From Diphasiastrum complanatum (taxonomy: Eukaryota; Streptophyta; Lycopodiopsida; Lycopodiales; Lycopodiaceae): DNA of 64,000 bases. The notes below the pieces were generated by a model that was not told the origin of the DNA, did no database searches, and saw only the letters and a list, made by a program, of their open reading frames with translations. The position numbers were made by a program, and so were the translations under genes. Below are positions 53,940 to 64,000 of this stretch, in pieces (within the stretch, counting starts at the first letter, position 1; each line of letters starts with the position of its first letter). The stretch spans positions 24,833,390 to 24,897,389 of the forward strand of contig CM055102.1 in assembly GCA_029204225.1 (NCBI GenBank). The letters run 5' to 3'.

Positions 53940-55677
53940 AAGAACCGTCTTGGTCCTCTAAGACAAAGTCTGGAAAAATCTTGCGAAGGACGCTGCCTCT
54001 TTCCCAAGTGGCATTCTCAACAGGCTGATCATTCCACTTAACCAGATATTCTCGGTATAGAGTATGACGAGTCTGCGTCTCTCTACTATCAAGAATCTCC
54101 TCTGGTTCATGTGGAGGTTGTTGAGGATCCAATGGGAGAACTAGAACACTGTCCCCTACCAGATTGTCTGATCTGGTTAAGGCTTTTCGTAACTGACTTA
54201 CATGAAAGACTGGAAAAACCTTACTGCTGTGTGGGAGTTCTAGTTCATAGGTGACCTCGCCTAGTCTCCTACTGATGGTAAAGGGACCACAATACCTTGG
54301 AGACAACTTAGCACACACTCCTGATTTGAGGGTTTTAGAGTCAACTGGGACTCTCAAGTAGACTTTCTCACCAGTGGAGAACTGCACATCCCGTCTGTGT
54401 GGATCTACATAATGCCTGGCTCGATCCTGGGATTGTCTAATGCTACGCTTAGCATGTTCTATCATCTGGTTTAGGTCTTCTAAAAAGTTTCTGGCTGCTT
54501 CAACTTTTTCTTGTTTAAACCCTACAGCTGTGGGTGAGCGTGGCTGAAAACCGTACATCAGCATAAATGGGCTGTATCTCGTAGCTGAATGTTTGGTACT
54601 GTTGTAAGCAAACTCTAATATCGAGAGATACTCCTCCCAATTAGTCTGCTTCTTGCTGACGTATGCACGAAGCATATCCTCCAGCACTTGATTTACCCTT
54701 TCTGTTTGACCGTCCGTCTGTGGATGGTCGGTGGTACTCATATTAAGTTTAGTATGGAGATGATGGAATACTGCCCTCCAAAAATTTCCAGTAAACTTAC
54801 TGTCCCGATCGCTGACTATGCCGGAAGGTAGACCGTACAATTTAAATAGCCCGTCTACAAACAACCTCGCTAACTCTGGAGCTCTAACGGTTGTTTTGGT
54901 CGGAATAAAATGAGCCATTTTGGTCAGACGGTCAACTGTGACCCATATAGCGTCATTACCCTTTTGGGTTTTAGGCAGGCCTACTATAAAATCCATGGAG
55001 ATACTCTCCCATTTACCAGCTGGTATTTCTAAGGGATGCAACAACCCTCCTGCCTTTAAATGCTCTGCTTTATTTACTTGACATTTCTGGCAACTGGTTA
55101 CATACTGGTGGACGTCCTTTTTCATACTGGGCCAGAAAAATTGCCTACGAAGAAGCTCATAGGTCTTCTGTATGCCTGGGTGTCCCGCGCTAGGATTGTC
55201 ATGACATTCATATAGGACCTGCTGCCTATAATCCTCTGGATTGGGGACGCATACTCTATCTCTATAGAGCAAGTACTCATCCTGAATGGAATACTGTTTC
55301 CATTTGAATCCTTGAGTCAACTGACCCTCAACCACTGGGGTTTGCTTGGGTAATACAGGCTCAGAATCCTCAACGTCATCTGACGATGTATACTCGGACT
55401 CATCGTCATCCTCAACGGAAGCTGCCGTATTCTTGGATGAACTGGCACCAGCCCCGGGAACTGGTTCTGGAGTCTGTAACTGTCTGCTCTGGACTGAGTT
55501 CCAGATAGTAGAGAAGAATGCATCATGCTGGCATTTCCCTCTCAAGGACTCGAGTAACTCATTACGAATCTGAGTAAAACTCAGTTCGTTTATCATAGGC
55601 ATTCTGCTAAGGGCATCTGCTACTGTATTGAATTTTCCACGTCTATATCTGATAGACATGTCAAACTCTTGCATCAA
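53938..55677 (-). CDS. Ty3 element: RNase H end, integrase and chromodomain
   Basis: An open 579-residue frame. It begins inside RNase H (MSIRYRRGKFNTVADALSR). After an acidic insert it has the integrase zinc-binding region (YECHDNPSAGHPGIQKTYEL, then CQKCQ), core D in SMDFIVGLPKTQKGNDAIW, second D in IVSDRDSKFTGNFW and the Glu in DGQTERVNQVLEDMLRAYV. The GPY/F motif is SPRYCGPFTISRRLGEVTYE. A chromodomain closes the protein (REYLVKWNDQPVENATWERG). Chromodomains can steer integration to particular chromatin, and their presence places the element among the chromoviruses. This frame joins the upstream one through a frameshift near 55.70 kb, so it is the second half of a broken polyprotein. All core motifs are intact. 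Confidence 0.93.
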   Translation of the reverse strand: MMQEFDMSIRYRRGKFNTVADALSRMPMINELSFTQIRNELLESLRGKCQHDAFFSTIWNSVQSRQLQTPEPVPGAGASSSKNTAASVEDDDESEYTSSDDVEDSEPVLPKQTPVVEGQLTQGFKWKQYSIQDEYLLYRDRVCVPNPEDYRQQVLYECHDNPSAGHPGIQKTYELLRRQFFWPSMKKDVHQYVTSCQKCQVNKAEHLKAGGLLHPLEIPAGKWESISMDFIVGLPKTQKGNDAIWVTVDRLTKMAHFIPTKTTVRAPELARLFVDGLFKLYGLPSGIVSDRDSKFTGNFWRAVFHHLHTKLNMSTTDHPQTDGQTERVNQVLEDMLRAYVSKKQTNWEEYLSILEFAYNSTKHSATRYSPFMLMYGFQPRSPTAVGFKQEKVEAARNFLEDLNQMIEHAKRSIRQSQDRARHYVDPHRRDVQFSTGEKVYLRVPVDSKTLKSGVCAKLSPRYCGPFTISRRLGEVTYELELPHSSKVFPVFHVSQLRKALTRSDNLVGDSVLVLPLDPQQPPHEPEEILDSRETQTRHTLYREYLVKWNDQPVENATWERGSVLRKIFPDFVLEDQDGS

Positions 55678-55886
55678 CTCTGCCCAACGAGCTTTCCGAC
55701 CTCAGGTTGATTGCAAAGGTATCTGAGACTCTCATGGTCTGTCAGGACCTCAAAGTTGGCACCATACAAATAATGCCTCCAAGTCTTAAGGGCATGGACT
55801 ATAGAAAAGAGTTCCTTTTCATAGGCACTGTACCTAATCTGAGCTGGCTCAAGTTTTTTACTCTCGAACGCAACTGGTCGTCCACC

Positions 55887-58718
55887 CTAAGTTAGCACAA
55901 CACCTACTGCAAAGTCACTAGCATCTGTTTCGACCACAAATGGCTGATTGGGGTCGACGACCTTTAAAACTGGTGTTGTAGCTAAGGCTGTTTTGAGAGC
56001 ATCAAAGCTCTCCTGTTGTGCGGACTCCCAAATGAACTCCTTTCCCTTCCCCTTAAGAAGATTTGTCATAGGGACTGCTATCTGAGCATATTCCTTGACA
56101 AATCGTCTGTAATATCCCGCTAGACCAAGAAAGATCTGAAGTTCCAAAATATTTTGAGGTCTCAGCCAACTGAGTATGGCTTTAACCTTAATTGGGTCCA
56201 TCTTAATCCCATCTGAAGAGATAATGTGACCCAAATATGCTACTTCTTCAACGAAGAATTCACACTTGGATTGTTTAGCATAAAGCTTATGCTTTCTGAG
56301 CAATCGAAACACCTTTCTGAGGTGTTTTAGATGCTCCTTCCTCGTTTTGTTGTAGACGAGGATGTCATCTAAAAATACGACTACAAACTTACCCAAGTAT
56401 GGTCTGAGGACACTGTTCATCAAGGTCATAAAGGTAGCTGGAGCATTTGTGAGCCCAAATGGCATCACCTTAAACTCATAATGACCGTGACGAGTTCTAA
56501 AAGCTGTTTTCGAGACATCTTCCGATTTTATACGGACCTGATGATATCCCAAACTGAGGTCTATTTTGCTGAAAAACTTAGCCCCGTTGAGTTGATCAAA
56601 CAACTCGTCTGCCCGAGGCATAGGGTATTTATTCTTAATTGTGACTTTATTGAGGGCTCTGTAATCTACGCAAAGACGCATAGACCCCTCTTTTTTTTTC
56701 ACCAATAGGACTGGTGAGGCCCATGGTGAACTACTGGTCTGAATTTGGCCTTTCCCAAGATAGTCTGTTAACTGCCTAGTTATTTCTTCATCCTCTGTTC
56801 GGCTGACCCGATACGGAGGTTTAGAAACAGGTGCTGTACCTGGTACTAGGTTTATTACATGATCTACCTCTCTTCTAGGTGATAAACCATGTGGCAAATC
56901 TTCAGGAAAAACATCTTTAAATTTAGACAATAAAGTTTCTAATTTACTGATTTTCTGCTGAATGGAACTGGAAATAGAAACTTCAGGAATAAACTGAAAG
57001 TCACATAAGAATACCTGATGGTCTTCGCCTCCGATTAGCTGACAGAGCTCTGAACTGCAGACCATAGGGCTGTTGGGAACATCATGCTCCCCATGCAACT
57101 GGATCTCTCGGCCTTTATGCTGAAAGCTGAGGGTGTTCTCCTGATATTTTCTGTGGAGGGAAGGTCCTAAACTGTAGAGCCAATCTCTCCCGAGAACAAT
57201 GTCTGTTCGATCTAGGTGCATTATCTGAAAGTTTATTTCATCTTGGTACCCCTGAATACCAAGATTTAACTTACTTACCATAGTTTCCCATATTTTTTTA
57301 TCTTCACCCTTAGCTAATGAAACTATGTACCTATGCTGACTAGGTACTTCTGGTAGTTTAAGCTTTTTAACCAGGGTGTGGTTGATGAAATTATGGGTTG
57401 CCCCATCATCAACCATGACTCTTACTGACTGGTTACCAACTTTCCCATGCATACGTACTAGGTCATGAGGCCCAAAGCTGAAGGGTCTCGCTAGCATTGC
57501 AGAGGTCAGCTGGCAACAGTGTTCATGATCTTCATGATACACTTTGATCTCGGAAGCTGCCGAGTCACTGGGGAAACATACAGTCTGAACAAGATGAACT
57601 TGTTTTTTATCTTTCTTATCTTTTTTAGTGAAAGGCCCCTTGGGACACTGTCTGACTGTGTGTCCCTTGCCCATACACACAAAGCACAAATGTTCTTGTT
57701 TGGCTTTCTCAAAATCATCTGGTTTTAAGGGCTGTATGAGTGAAGGGCGTTTCTGAGGAGCTTCACTTTTAAATTTGTCTTCTTTCTTTCTTTTTAAAAA
57801 TTTCTTTTTAAATTGAAAGTCTTTCTGAGAAGGCTGCTCAGAAAGTGGCTGTTGTCTCGCCTTCTTCCTACCCACTGAATCATCATAGATTTGAGCATAT
57901 CTGAGAGCTTGTTCAAGGGTAGTAGGCGAGTTTCTCTGGACCTCTACTTTATATTCATCTTTGAGGCCACGGACAAATCCCCTGATTTTCTGATAGTCAT
58001 CCATATTTTTAATCTTTAAAATTGCTTCGCGATACTGCGAGATATATTGGATGAGGGATTTATCCATTACTGTTCTTTCCCAGGCTTCCCAGGCTCTATC
58101 CAGTTCATTTTCTGGTAGAAATTCTCTTAAGAAAGCTTCTTCAAAAGCTTTCCATGACCAAGGAGTCTGCCCAATCTCCTGGAGATTTAACCACCACTTA
58201 TAGGCCATAGGCCCTAAGATAAGACTGGCCTCAATTGCTTGCAAATGGTCAGGGGTCTGTTTAAGAGCATGAATGTTCTTCCATTTGCTGAGGAAGGTTT
58301 GTAGAATATCTGCATTTCTATCCTTCTCTTCCCCATTAAAAGTAGGAGGTTTTAAATCTTTAAAAACACTGGGGTGAGACCGTAAAGTCTCACCCGAAAC
58401 TGATGGAAGTGGAGAAGGGGATAACTGAGAAGTGGAGGGAAGGCTTCCTTTCGCGGAACTCAAAATCAAGCTTTTGAGTTCAGCGAACGAGTCGTCCACA
58501 CTGGACTTGAAATTGGCTAATGCCAACTTCAGTTCATCCACTTCTGTTACCAATTGGAGAAACTGCTCCTTGGTAACCAGTTCGTCGAGTTCTTCGGCGA
58601 ACTGTTCCTGTTCTTCCACTTCCATGGGTTCCTTCCCTTTTCTGTAAGCCAAGGCTTCTGTTTCAAGTTCGTCAAAGCCTCTCTCCTGGGGTTGAACAGG
58701 TCCCTGAGGAGTGGTCAT
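55887..58718 (-). CDS. Ty3 element: gag, protease, reverse transcriptase
   Basis: An open 943-residue frame starting [20 protein letters not shown]. Gag lies at about 1-330, with a coiled region near 50-90 and a capsid core ([20 protein letters not shown]). A zinc knuckle is at about 340-360 ([14 protein letters not shown]). The protease shows [16 protein letters not shown], with DDGA in place of the usual DSGA. RT follows ([34 protein letters not shown]; the catalytic [14 protein letters not shown]), then the start of RNase H ([16 protein letters not shown]). The frame ends at one stop at 55887; the next 200 bases still read RNase H, so this stop and a later frameshift are the only evident breaks. 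A recently active family is likely. No 5' LTR was found upstream. Confidence 0.94.
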   Translation of the reverse strand: MTTPQGPVQPQERGFDELETEALAYRKGKEPMEVEEQEQFAEELDELVTKEQFLQLVTEVDELKLALANFKSSVDDSFAELKSLILSSAKGSLPSTSQLSPSPLPSVSGETLRSHPSVFKDLKPPTFNGEEKDRNADILQTFLSKWKNIHALKQTPDHLQAIEASLILGPMAYKWWLNLQEIGQTPWSWKAFEEAFLREFLPENELDRAWEAWERTVMDKSLIQYISQYREAILKIKNMDDYQKIRGFVRGLKDEYKVEVQRNSPTTLEQALRYAQIYDDSVGRKKARQQPLSEQPSQKDFQFKKKFLKRKKEDKFKSEAPQKRPSLIQPLKPDDFEKAKQEHLCFVCMGKGHTVRQCPKGPFTKKDKKDKKQVHLVQTVCFPSDSAASEIKVYHEDHEHCCQLTSAMLARPFSFGPHDLVRMHGKVGNQSVRVMVDDGATHNFINHTLVKKLKLPEVPSQHRYIVSLAKGEDKKIWETMVSKLNLGIQGYQDEINFQIMHLDRTDIVLGRDWLYSLGPSLHRKYQENTLSFQHKGREIQLHGEHDVPNSPMVCSSELCQLIGGEDHQVFLCDFQFIPEVSISSSIQQKISKLETLLSKFKDVFPEDLPHGLSPRREVDHVINLVPGTAPVSKPPYRVSRTEDEEITRQLTDYLGKGQIQTSSSPWASPVLLVKKKEGSMRLCVDYRALNKVTIKNKYPMPRADELFDQLNGAKFFSKIDLSLGYHQVRIKSEDVSKTAFRTRHGHYEFKVMPFGLTNAPATFMTLMNSVLRPYLGKFVVVFLDDILVYNKTRKEHLKHLRKVFRLLRKHKLYAKQSKCEFFVEEVAYLGHIISSDGIKMDPIKVKAILSWLRPQNILELQIFLGLAGYYRRFVKEYAQIAVPMTNLLKGKGKEFIWESAQQESFDALKTALATTPVLKVVDPNQPFVVETDASDFAVGVVLT

Positions 58719-59023
58719 CTTCGGAACTGAAAGAGAGTTACCTTAACTTCTGAAGGAAAAAAAGTCCGTCCGTCTGAAGTTCGACATTGAACAGGGCTTC
58801 AAGGACATTTCGTGAGGGACGGGAACTGAAAACATTGGAAATCGACAAAATGGCCCGGGAATACAGTCTACAGATTCGTGACCCCGAGAGAGAGGCGTTG
58901 TGAGAGGCTGTGTCACAGACCGAGAGAGAGGCTGTGAGAGGGAGGCTGTGAGAGAGCCAGTGAGAGCCTTTGAGAGGCTGTGAGAGGCTGTGAGAGCCAG
59001 TTCGAGAAACAGGGTGTCATGAG
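58719..59023. other. Truncated 5' end of the Ty3 element and a minisatellite
   Basis: No LTR copy or primer site is visible where the 5' LTR should be. Bases 58835-58892 match 49645-49705 in inverse. From 58885 to about 59012 a short theme, gagaggctgtgagag, repeats with variation. Confidence 0.7.
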
Positions 59024-59389
59024 ATGGCGGAGCGCATACCACCGAGGCCTGAGGGCGAAGCCAAGAGGAAGCTCGAGGAAGATGTCCAAAGGCACAACGA
59101 AAGGCATCGGAAGCAAGAGGCAGACATTGCAGAGATGCTGCGACAGGCTCGGCAGAGAAATACGGAACCGGAGCACCCAGCTCCCCCTGTGCCCCCCGCC
59201 CCCGCTGTCGAGCTGGATTTGGATGAGCAGATCGGAATGAACTTCACACGGCGGCAGCTCATCATGGTCAGGGAAAGGGCTGTCTGCCGTCGTGCTAACC
59301 AGGAGGCAGCTTGGGCTAACCGGGAGGCAGAGCGAGAGCGACAGAACAATGCACCTGAGGAGGGAGAGGAGTTAGTGGAGGATCCATAG
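59024..59389 (+). CDS. Highly charged coiled-coil ORF, unknown
   Basis: A 121-residue open frame starting MAERIPPRPEGEAKRKLEED. It is rich in Glu, Arg and Gln with a Pro-rich centre (APPVPPAPAVELDLDEQ) and likely coiled coil on both sides. GC content and codon use are unlike the AT-rich flanks and like the hAT fragments nearby, so it may belong to a transposon. No family recognised. The whole frame, from the start after the minisatellite to a stop in an acidic tail, looks undamaged. Confidence 0.4.
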   Translation: MAERIPPRPEGEAKRKLEEDVQRHNERHRKQEADIAEMLRQARQRNTEPEHPAPPVPPAPAVELDLDEQIGMNFTRRQLIMVRERAVCRRANQEAAWANREAERERQNNAPEEGEELVEDP

Positions 59390-59879
59390 GAATGTTTAGA
59401 ATAGATGGGTTCTAGCCGTATGTGGCTAACTGTTGTTATGTAATTTTCGGTAGTAGATGAGGCAGCATTTAGTGTCTAACATAGTGTGAAGAACAGCCCC
59501 AGCCGTATATGGCGGGAAAACGTATTGTAACTTTGATACATTTGATGAAAAAATGTAAGGTGTGTTTTTTGTGCAACGCGTGCCTGGTGTATTGCAATGT
59601 AATATGTGTGTTCATGAAATGCTATAAAGGGGGTTGTATTTCTGGGTTGTGCATCTGCTATCAATCTCTGCAGTTGAAACTAATTGTAATTACGCACATA
59701 CCATTCAAAATAAAATTGAAAACAGAGCATAACAATTACAAATCGACAAATACAAAATGTGCAGCGAATAAAGTACGTCCAACACTAAATATGGTATGGA
59801 AAATGGTCTGAATACAGTGTTCGACCATCTGGCCGCCAAACATGGAACATGATAGCAAACTGCTAAAAATAAAATAACA
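59390..59879. other. Non-coding; nothing recognised
   Basis: AT-rich DNA after the charged ORF, possibly its 3' UTR. No supported feature. Confidence 0.5.
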
Positions 59880-60640
59880 GAGCTACAATCAATGCTCTGG
59901 CTCTAACTCAGATGAATGCTCCGGAGACAACTTAGGGCCCCGAGCTGACTTTCGCAACTGATATCTATGCATGTCTGGAACTGGCATGGGCTGTGTATCC
60001 GAGGGGAAAGACTCGTCATCCTCATCCTCCCAATCTGCCTCCGCATCAGCCCCCAAGCAGGCTAAACGACGATCCGGTCCATGAGCTCATACACCAGTCC
60101 AAGTGTCGACCCCTCGCTGTCAGCCATGCGGAGCACAATGTAGAGTGGTTGAAGCAGTCCTGACAATGTCTGTGCATCCCTCCAGAACTGGTCTCCCCTC
60201 ACCGTGGAAGAAAAGTGCTCCCCATCCTCAGTGTGCTGAAACGAACTGGCACACCAAAGATCACTGGCAACCATCTGTAGAAGCTGTGCCTTGCACCCGA
60301 TCAGACGGTCGATGACCACCAGGTCGAATGCAAAGCGTGTGGGGGCTGGCTTACGGAGGTCCAAAACACCCGGAACATGACAAGAACACGCCTCTTCCTT
60401 GTGACAAAAGTCACCAGGAAGAGGGCCTCACGGACGATGGCTCTAACCTAGAGAAGTGCACCTATGTCCCCCATCAAAAGGTCTCTGCCGTGCGCGGCAC
60501 AGGGGGTATGAACAATGTGAGGGAACTCGGCCTCTAGCAGTACACCCATCTGAATGCAGTTCGTGGCATTGTCCGTCACCACCGTGACGATATGCTGTGG
60601 GCCTATGGACAGGATGGAAGACCTGATGACATCAAACATG
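59880..60640 (-). pseudogene. hAT-type transposase, central part (copy 3)
   Basis: The minus strand reads IGPQHIVTVVTDNATNCIQM, then FPHIVHTPCAAHGRDLLMGD, the block that follows DUF659 in plant hAT transposases and holds a catalytic Asp. After a frameshift come DLRKPAPTRFAFDLVVIDRL, LLQMVASDLW, FWRDAQTLSGLLQPLYIVLR and LVYELMDRIV. An acidic end (ADAEADWEDEDDESFPSD, then YQLRKSARGPKLSPEHS) follows a stop. The hATC dimerisation region seems to be deleted between MDRIV and the acidic end. The start lies beyond 60640 but is not recognisable, so both ends are broken. Confidence 0.8.
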
Positions 60641-61079
60641 AACTCTGAGATTAGATAACAAACCTATGAAAGGACTCGGAACGCGAGCGTCCTCAGATCT
60701 GGCGGAACGAGTGAAAAAATAAGAAGCATCTTGAACGAGCCAAAAAATAAGTAGCATCTTACCTGCTAAATGTGCGGAAAAAACGAAGTAGATGTGGAGC
60801 ATGGATATGTGAATAGGTTACTGACTGATGAAGAGAATGGCACTCAGTATCATACCATTGAGGGTGCAATGGTCGAGGTGTGTGTCGAGTCTTTTTGGGA
60901 TGGGGTTTTGTGGGGAAGGTTAGTGATGCAGCCGAGTGGAGTGAGGTGGTGAGAAAAGCGGCTGGATGTCGACTGGATTGTCATGAGGAAGGGAGTGTAA
61001 AAGTGAAGCCAAGGACTGCCGGTATAGCATAAGGCCTTTCAGGAATCTAGAGAGTCAGGTAGGAGAGTTATATATAGAG
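60641..61079. other. Non-coding; short local duplication
   Basis: The words aaaaaataagaagcatctt and aaaaaataagtagcatctt lie next to each other near 60715-60765. No gene supported. Confidence 0.5.
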
Positions 61080-61905
61080 ATGGACGAGTGCGTCTTCTTG
61101 ATAGCACTCCCACGGGACCTTCTCATTAGGGATTTGGGGTGCCCGGGGTTGGGAGCACCCCGAGGCCCCATCCACACCACCTTCGGATTGGAGTGTGGAA
61201 TTGTGCTGGCATACAGTCATCTTCTATTGCAGGGGACCTTATGGATTTTATTTCAGGCATAGATATATTATTCTTCATGGAGACACATGAGAGCCCGGAG
61301 CGAGGACTTCCTTCTTTTCCTGTATATAGATGGGACTCAGTATTCCGACGAGAGACTAGATATGCTAATGGCCGTACATAGAGTCTCTCCACTCGAGTAT
61401 GGACTTCATCAGACATGACGAGCAGGCCCGCTATATATGGACTCGCATTGTGGATCAAGATATTGGTTTGGATAGAGATCTTTTTATTGTAGCATGTTAC
61501 TTTCCACCAGAGTCTTCGTCTTTTGACAATGATATGCTTGGAGTTACCAGGACTTCCGCAGACAGTTTGGGACCTATTACTCCATATGGTGAGCACTTAC
61601 TGCAGTTTGGAGAGGCACATGAGCTAGCCATTTATAATGGCTTACCCTGCTGGCCACATTCAGACAGTTATACATGCCACCCTCACAGTGGAGGACATAG
61701 TGTCGTTGACTATCTCATGGGGTCACCATCCTTTGTACCCATAGTCTCTGACTTCCACGTTGCCCCCACCACCTTTTCTGATCACTCATTTCTCTCCTTC
61801 GATATCGGCCACCTTCCACTCACTCACCCATCTTCACTACCCATGCTTACCCTAGCACCCAAGTACACATTTGATCCCATTTATATGCCCCCTGGAAATA
61901 CGTAA
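61080..61905 (+). pseudogene. LINE endonuclease domain (APE type), internally deleted
   Basis: The plus strand reads IGVWNCAGIQSSSIAGDLMD, then DILFFMETHESPERGL (catalytic Glu); after a stop and frame change it gives LFIVACYFPPESS and, after a gap, GGHSVVDYLMGSPSFVPIVS and VAPTTFSDHSFLSFDI, where SDH is the C-terminal catalytic signature. The middle block with the DFNAR-type motif is missing near 61545, so a deletion removed it. RT does not follow. This is the first domain of a non-LTR pol protein, and it nicks the target DNA in live elements. It is a different fragment from the LINE tail at 48.7-49.0 kb. Confidence 0.82.
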
Positions 61906-62523
61906 GATCGTCGTCCATAAAAATAGTGGTGCCGCGAAGCTTAGCTCTGCATCGTAGAGCATCCCGCCTAGTAGCCAATGAGGTGAAACGGATAATCAAA
62001 GTGGTCGTGTCTCTGGTGGTCCTCCACGTTGTGTCCTATAAAGTCCTACAGACAGGATACTATCCTAAGTATGCCAAACAAAGCAACAACAAAGGGAACA
62101 GGTGGTGGATAAACCAACCAAACCAAACCTAGATCAAATGGATCTAGCCCCCAAGCTATGGATCAATCACAGTCATGGAAAGAGGAATCACACTAGCAGC
62201 ATGTAGCTACCAATAATAAAATCAAGCATACACTAGTGAGAGCCCAATAGGTATACTTATACCCTCCAAGGCCCATGCACCACTAGTAGTGGACTGTGAC
62301 ACCTCTGCAGCCTATCTGGGCCACGTCATCCAGTTCCCTAATGACTCACTGATAGACCCATACCAACTCCACCACCATGTGTTTAGGCCTACAACCATTA
62401 ATTATAATTATGACCATGTACACATAAGGGCCCCAATTCCCTTATAGTCACAATTAACTTACGGGTTGTTGGTCTACTGATCCCTAGTGTGGACACGCTA
62501 CCCGAGACCAGTCATGGACATGA
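61906..62523. other. Non-coding, possibly LTR-like
   Basis: No gene supported. Words such as caaggcccatgcaccactag and ggccacgtcatcc faintly resemble the Ty3 LTR style, but no repeat partner was found. Confidence 0.35.
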
Positions 62524-62623
62524 CATGTCCAATCCATCTTTCTGGTGCCCTAGTGTGGTGGCCAAAAAGCGCTTGGCCTCGGCTATGGCATCCTGCGTAT
62601 CTGGAATCCCTCGGACTCTGATG

Positions 62624-63108
62624 TTAAGAAGCCCAGGAAAAAGTTTCCTCTTCCTGCTGTTCAATCTTCTGTTCCAATGCCTTAATCATAGTGGTGGTGG
62701 ATTCGGAGGATGGAATCTGCTTGTCGCCCGCTTGTTCCAATTGTAAAATCCTAGTTTGCATAGTATTTCTTTCGTTGATGAGCATTGCAACTGTCTCCTT
62801 GAGCTGGAAAAGTTTCGTCTTCATGACCTGAAAATCAGCTCGGAACTGATCTTCTTGAAAAGAGGAGAAGAGGCTTTTGATGGAGTATAGGGATTGGATT
62901 TAGGTTCTTGTGAGGGAGCAGTAGGTGGTTTAGGAAGTATCCCAGCAGTAGGAGCGGATCGAAAAGGGGTAGGATCAGAAGAAGGAGATGGATTAGAGGC
63001 GGAGATTGAGACGGGGACAGGGTCTTCTACCACGCAGGCCTGCGTGGCAATAGCAGGATCTGACACGCAGGCAGGCATTGTCTGCGTGGCATCGGGCTGG
63101 TCTGCCAA
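62624..63108 (-). CDS. Two overlapping ORFs: Pro/Ser-rich and coiled coil, unknown
   Basis: The upstream frame (63108-62821, 95 residues) starts MADQPDATQTMPACVSDPAI and is rich in Pro and Ser. The downstream frame (62824-62624, 66 residues) is a clear coiled coil (LKETVAMLINERNTMQTRIL). They overlap by ATGA. Together they look like the N-terminal gag-like part of a retroelement, with one frameshift or an overlapping start. No zinc knuckle or enzyme follows. Unknown family. Confidence 0.4.
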
Positions 63109-63139
63109 GCAGGCAGCTGCCTAGGGGACCGGATTTTCT

Positions 63140-63310
63140 TGGAAGGCATGGCGGCAGGTGGCGGTCAGGTAGCGGACAGGTGGACAGGTGGCGCAAAGGT
63201 GGCTGTTAGCTGGCGGACAGGTGGACAGATGGCGCGCTGGGTGGCGCACATGTGGCTGGCAGCTGGCGGACAGGTGGCTCATTTGGCAAGCGTCAGGTGG
63301 CCAAGAAGTC
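63140..63310. repeat. GC-rich minisatellite
   Basis: The theme gctggcggacaggtggacag recurs with variants such as ggtggcgcaaaggtggctgt and ggtggcgcacatgtggctgg. The higher-order unit is about 60 bases. Confidence 0.8.
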
Positions 63311-63604
63311 TTTGTTTTTGAACCTGAGAATGGTAACTAGTAGGAATGAGATTGCTCTGGAAGTTCAAGCAAATTGGCATCATAGGCCTTATTGGACCCA
63401 ATAGTAGCTCTAAATGAATTGACAGAAACGATATCAAAAGTAACACGACAAGCCACTCTGACTTTCAACCTTGACAGAATCTTACAGGCATTGTTGCACC
63501 CACACTAGACCACATTGTACCCAAAACATTCAGCAACCTACATAAATGAACTGCCCTTAATAAATGCTTTAATTTGATACCCATATTGCCCACACACAAA
63601 AAAA

Positions 63605-63680
63605 AAACAACGTTTCTCAAAAACACTCCCCCGTTTCAGAAACGCGTTTCTGAACACGTTTCTAGAAACGCAATGCAACT
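63605..63680. repeat. GAAACGCGTTTC palindrome cluster 4
   Basis: cgtttcagaaacgcgtttct, then acacgtttctagaaacgc, about 15 kb from clusters 1-3. Confidence 0.88.
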
Positions 63681-64000
63681 ATGGCACGGACATATGCTAC
63701 AACATCCCTACTCACAATGTATAGAGTTGCTATCACTTTTATAAGGCTAGCATTAAAGAACAAAGACAAACAATCAAATCCAAATCTCCTCATGTCATTG
63801 TAACATAAGGATTGCATAGCGCAACTTCAGCTTGGTCAAAGTGAAACTAACCCTAAAGAAAATAGCTGGTGGGCAAAGAGTACCCTAAAAATACAAAGAA
63901 TAGTGGGAATAATAACTGCCTACGATTCTCTAGAATCAAATGACAGCTATTTATTGCTTTTTCTCAGAAGAATATAGCAAATAAAATGTCTTGCACACAG
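63681..64000. other. Non-coding; nothing recognised
   Basis: AT-rich DNA to the right edge. No supported feature. Confidence 0.5.

Overview
The window looks like a piece of a large, repeat-rich land-plant nuclear genome. Plant hallmarks are an intronless U-box/ARM ubiquitin ligase of the PUB type, three 3' exons of a TOM1/THH1-type membrane protein, tRNA-iMet primer sites for LTR retrotransposons, a chromodomain Ty3 element and a short CCCTAAA telomere-like tract. Very long (AG/CT)n microsatellites recur throughout. A fern or other non-flowering plant is plausible, but that is inference; the sequence alone does not fix the lineage.

Layout. 1-7.2 kb: layered, decayed Ty1/copia remnants on the minus strand, one with two recognisable LTRs and a primer binding site. 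7.2-10.2 kb: non-coding, with two microsatellites and a local duplication. 10.7-12.0 kb: the only complete host gene, a PUB-type E3 ligase on the minus strand, with a TATA box upstream and a tandem triplication running across its stop codon. 12.3-15.9 kb: non-coding, including the first copy of a dispersed repeat (R1) and compound microsatellites. 15.9-30.7 kb: a decayed reverse-transcriptase element of Penelope-like or unclassified type on the minus strand, set among LTR-like units separated by (AG)n tracts. One unit was later split by a young copia element with 820-bp LTRs and a perfect TGTCA target duplication.

30.7-36.9 kb: a decayed Ty3/gypsy pol on the plus strand, copia fragments and a 285-bp CT tract. 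36.9-43.9 kb: mostly unidentified non-coding sequence, the second R1 copy and a coding-like tandem repeat near 42 kb. 43.9-45.3 kb: a copia tail with a clean 3' LTR. 46.3-47.5 kb: spliced 3' exons of a TOM1-like gene on the minus strand; its 5' exons are not visible and may lie beyond the transposon-filled stretch to the right.

48-64 kb: the most unusual stretch, with dense CpG-centred palindromes of several families, nested inverted repeats, hAT transposase halves in head-to-head inversion, LINE fragments, and a nearly intact chromodomain Ty3 element on the minus strand that has a 3' LTR but no detectable 5' LTR.

Two host genes do ordinary plant jobs (ubiquitin ligation; a multi-pass membrane protein). 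Almost everything else is transposon-derived. No operon, CRISPR array, tRNA or rRNA gene was seen. All homology statements come from reading motifs and alignments by eye, so element boundaries without LTR or TSD evidence are approximate.
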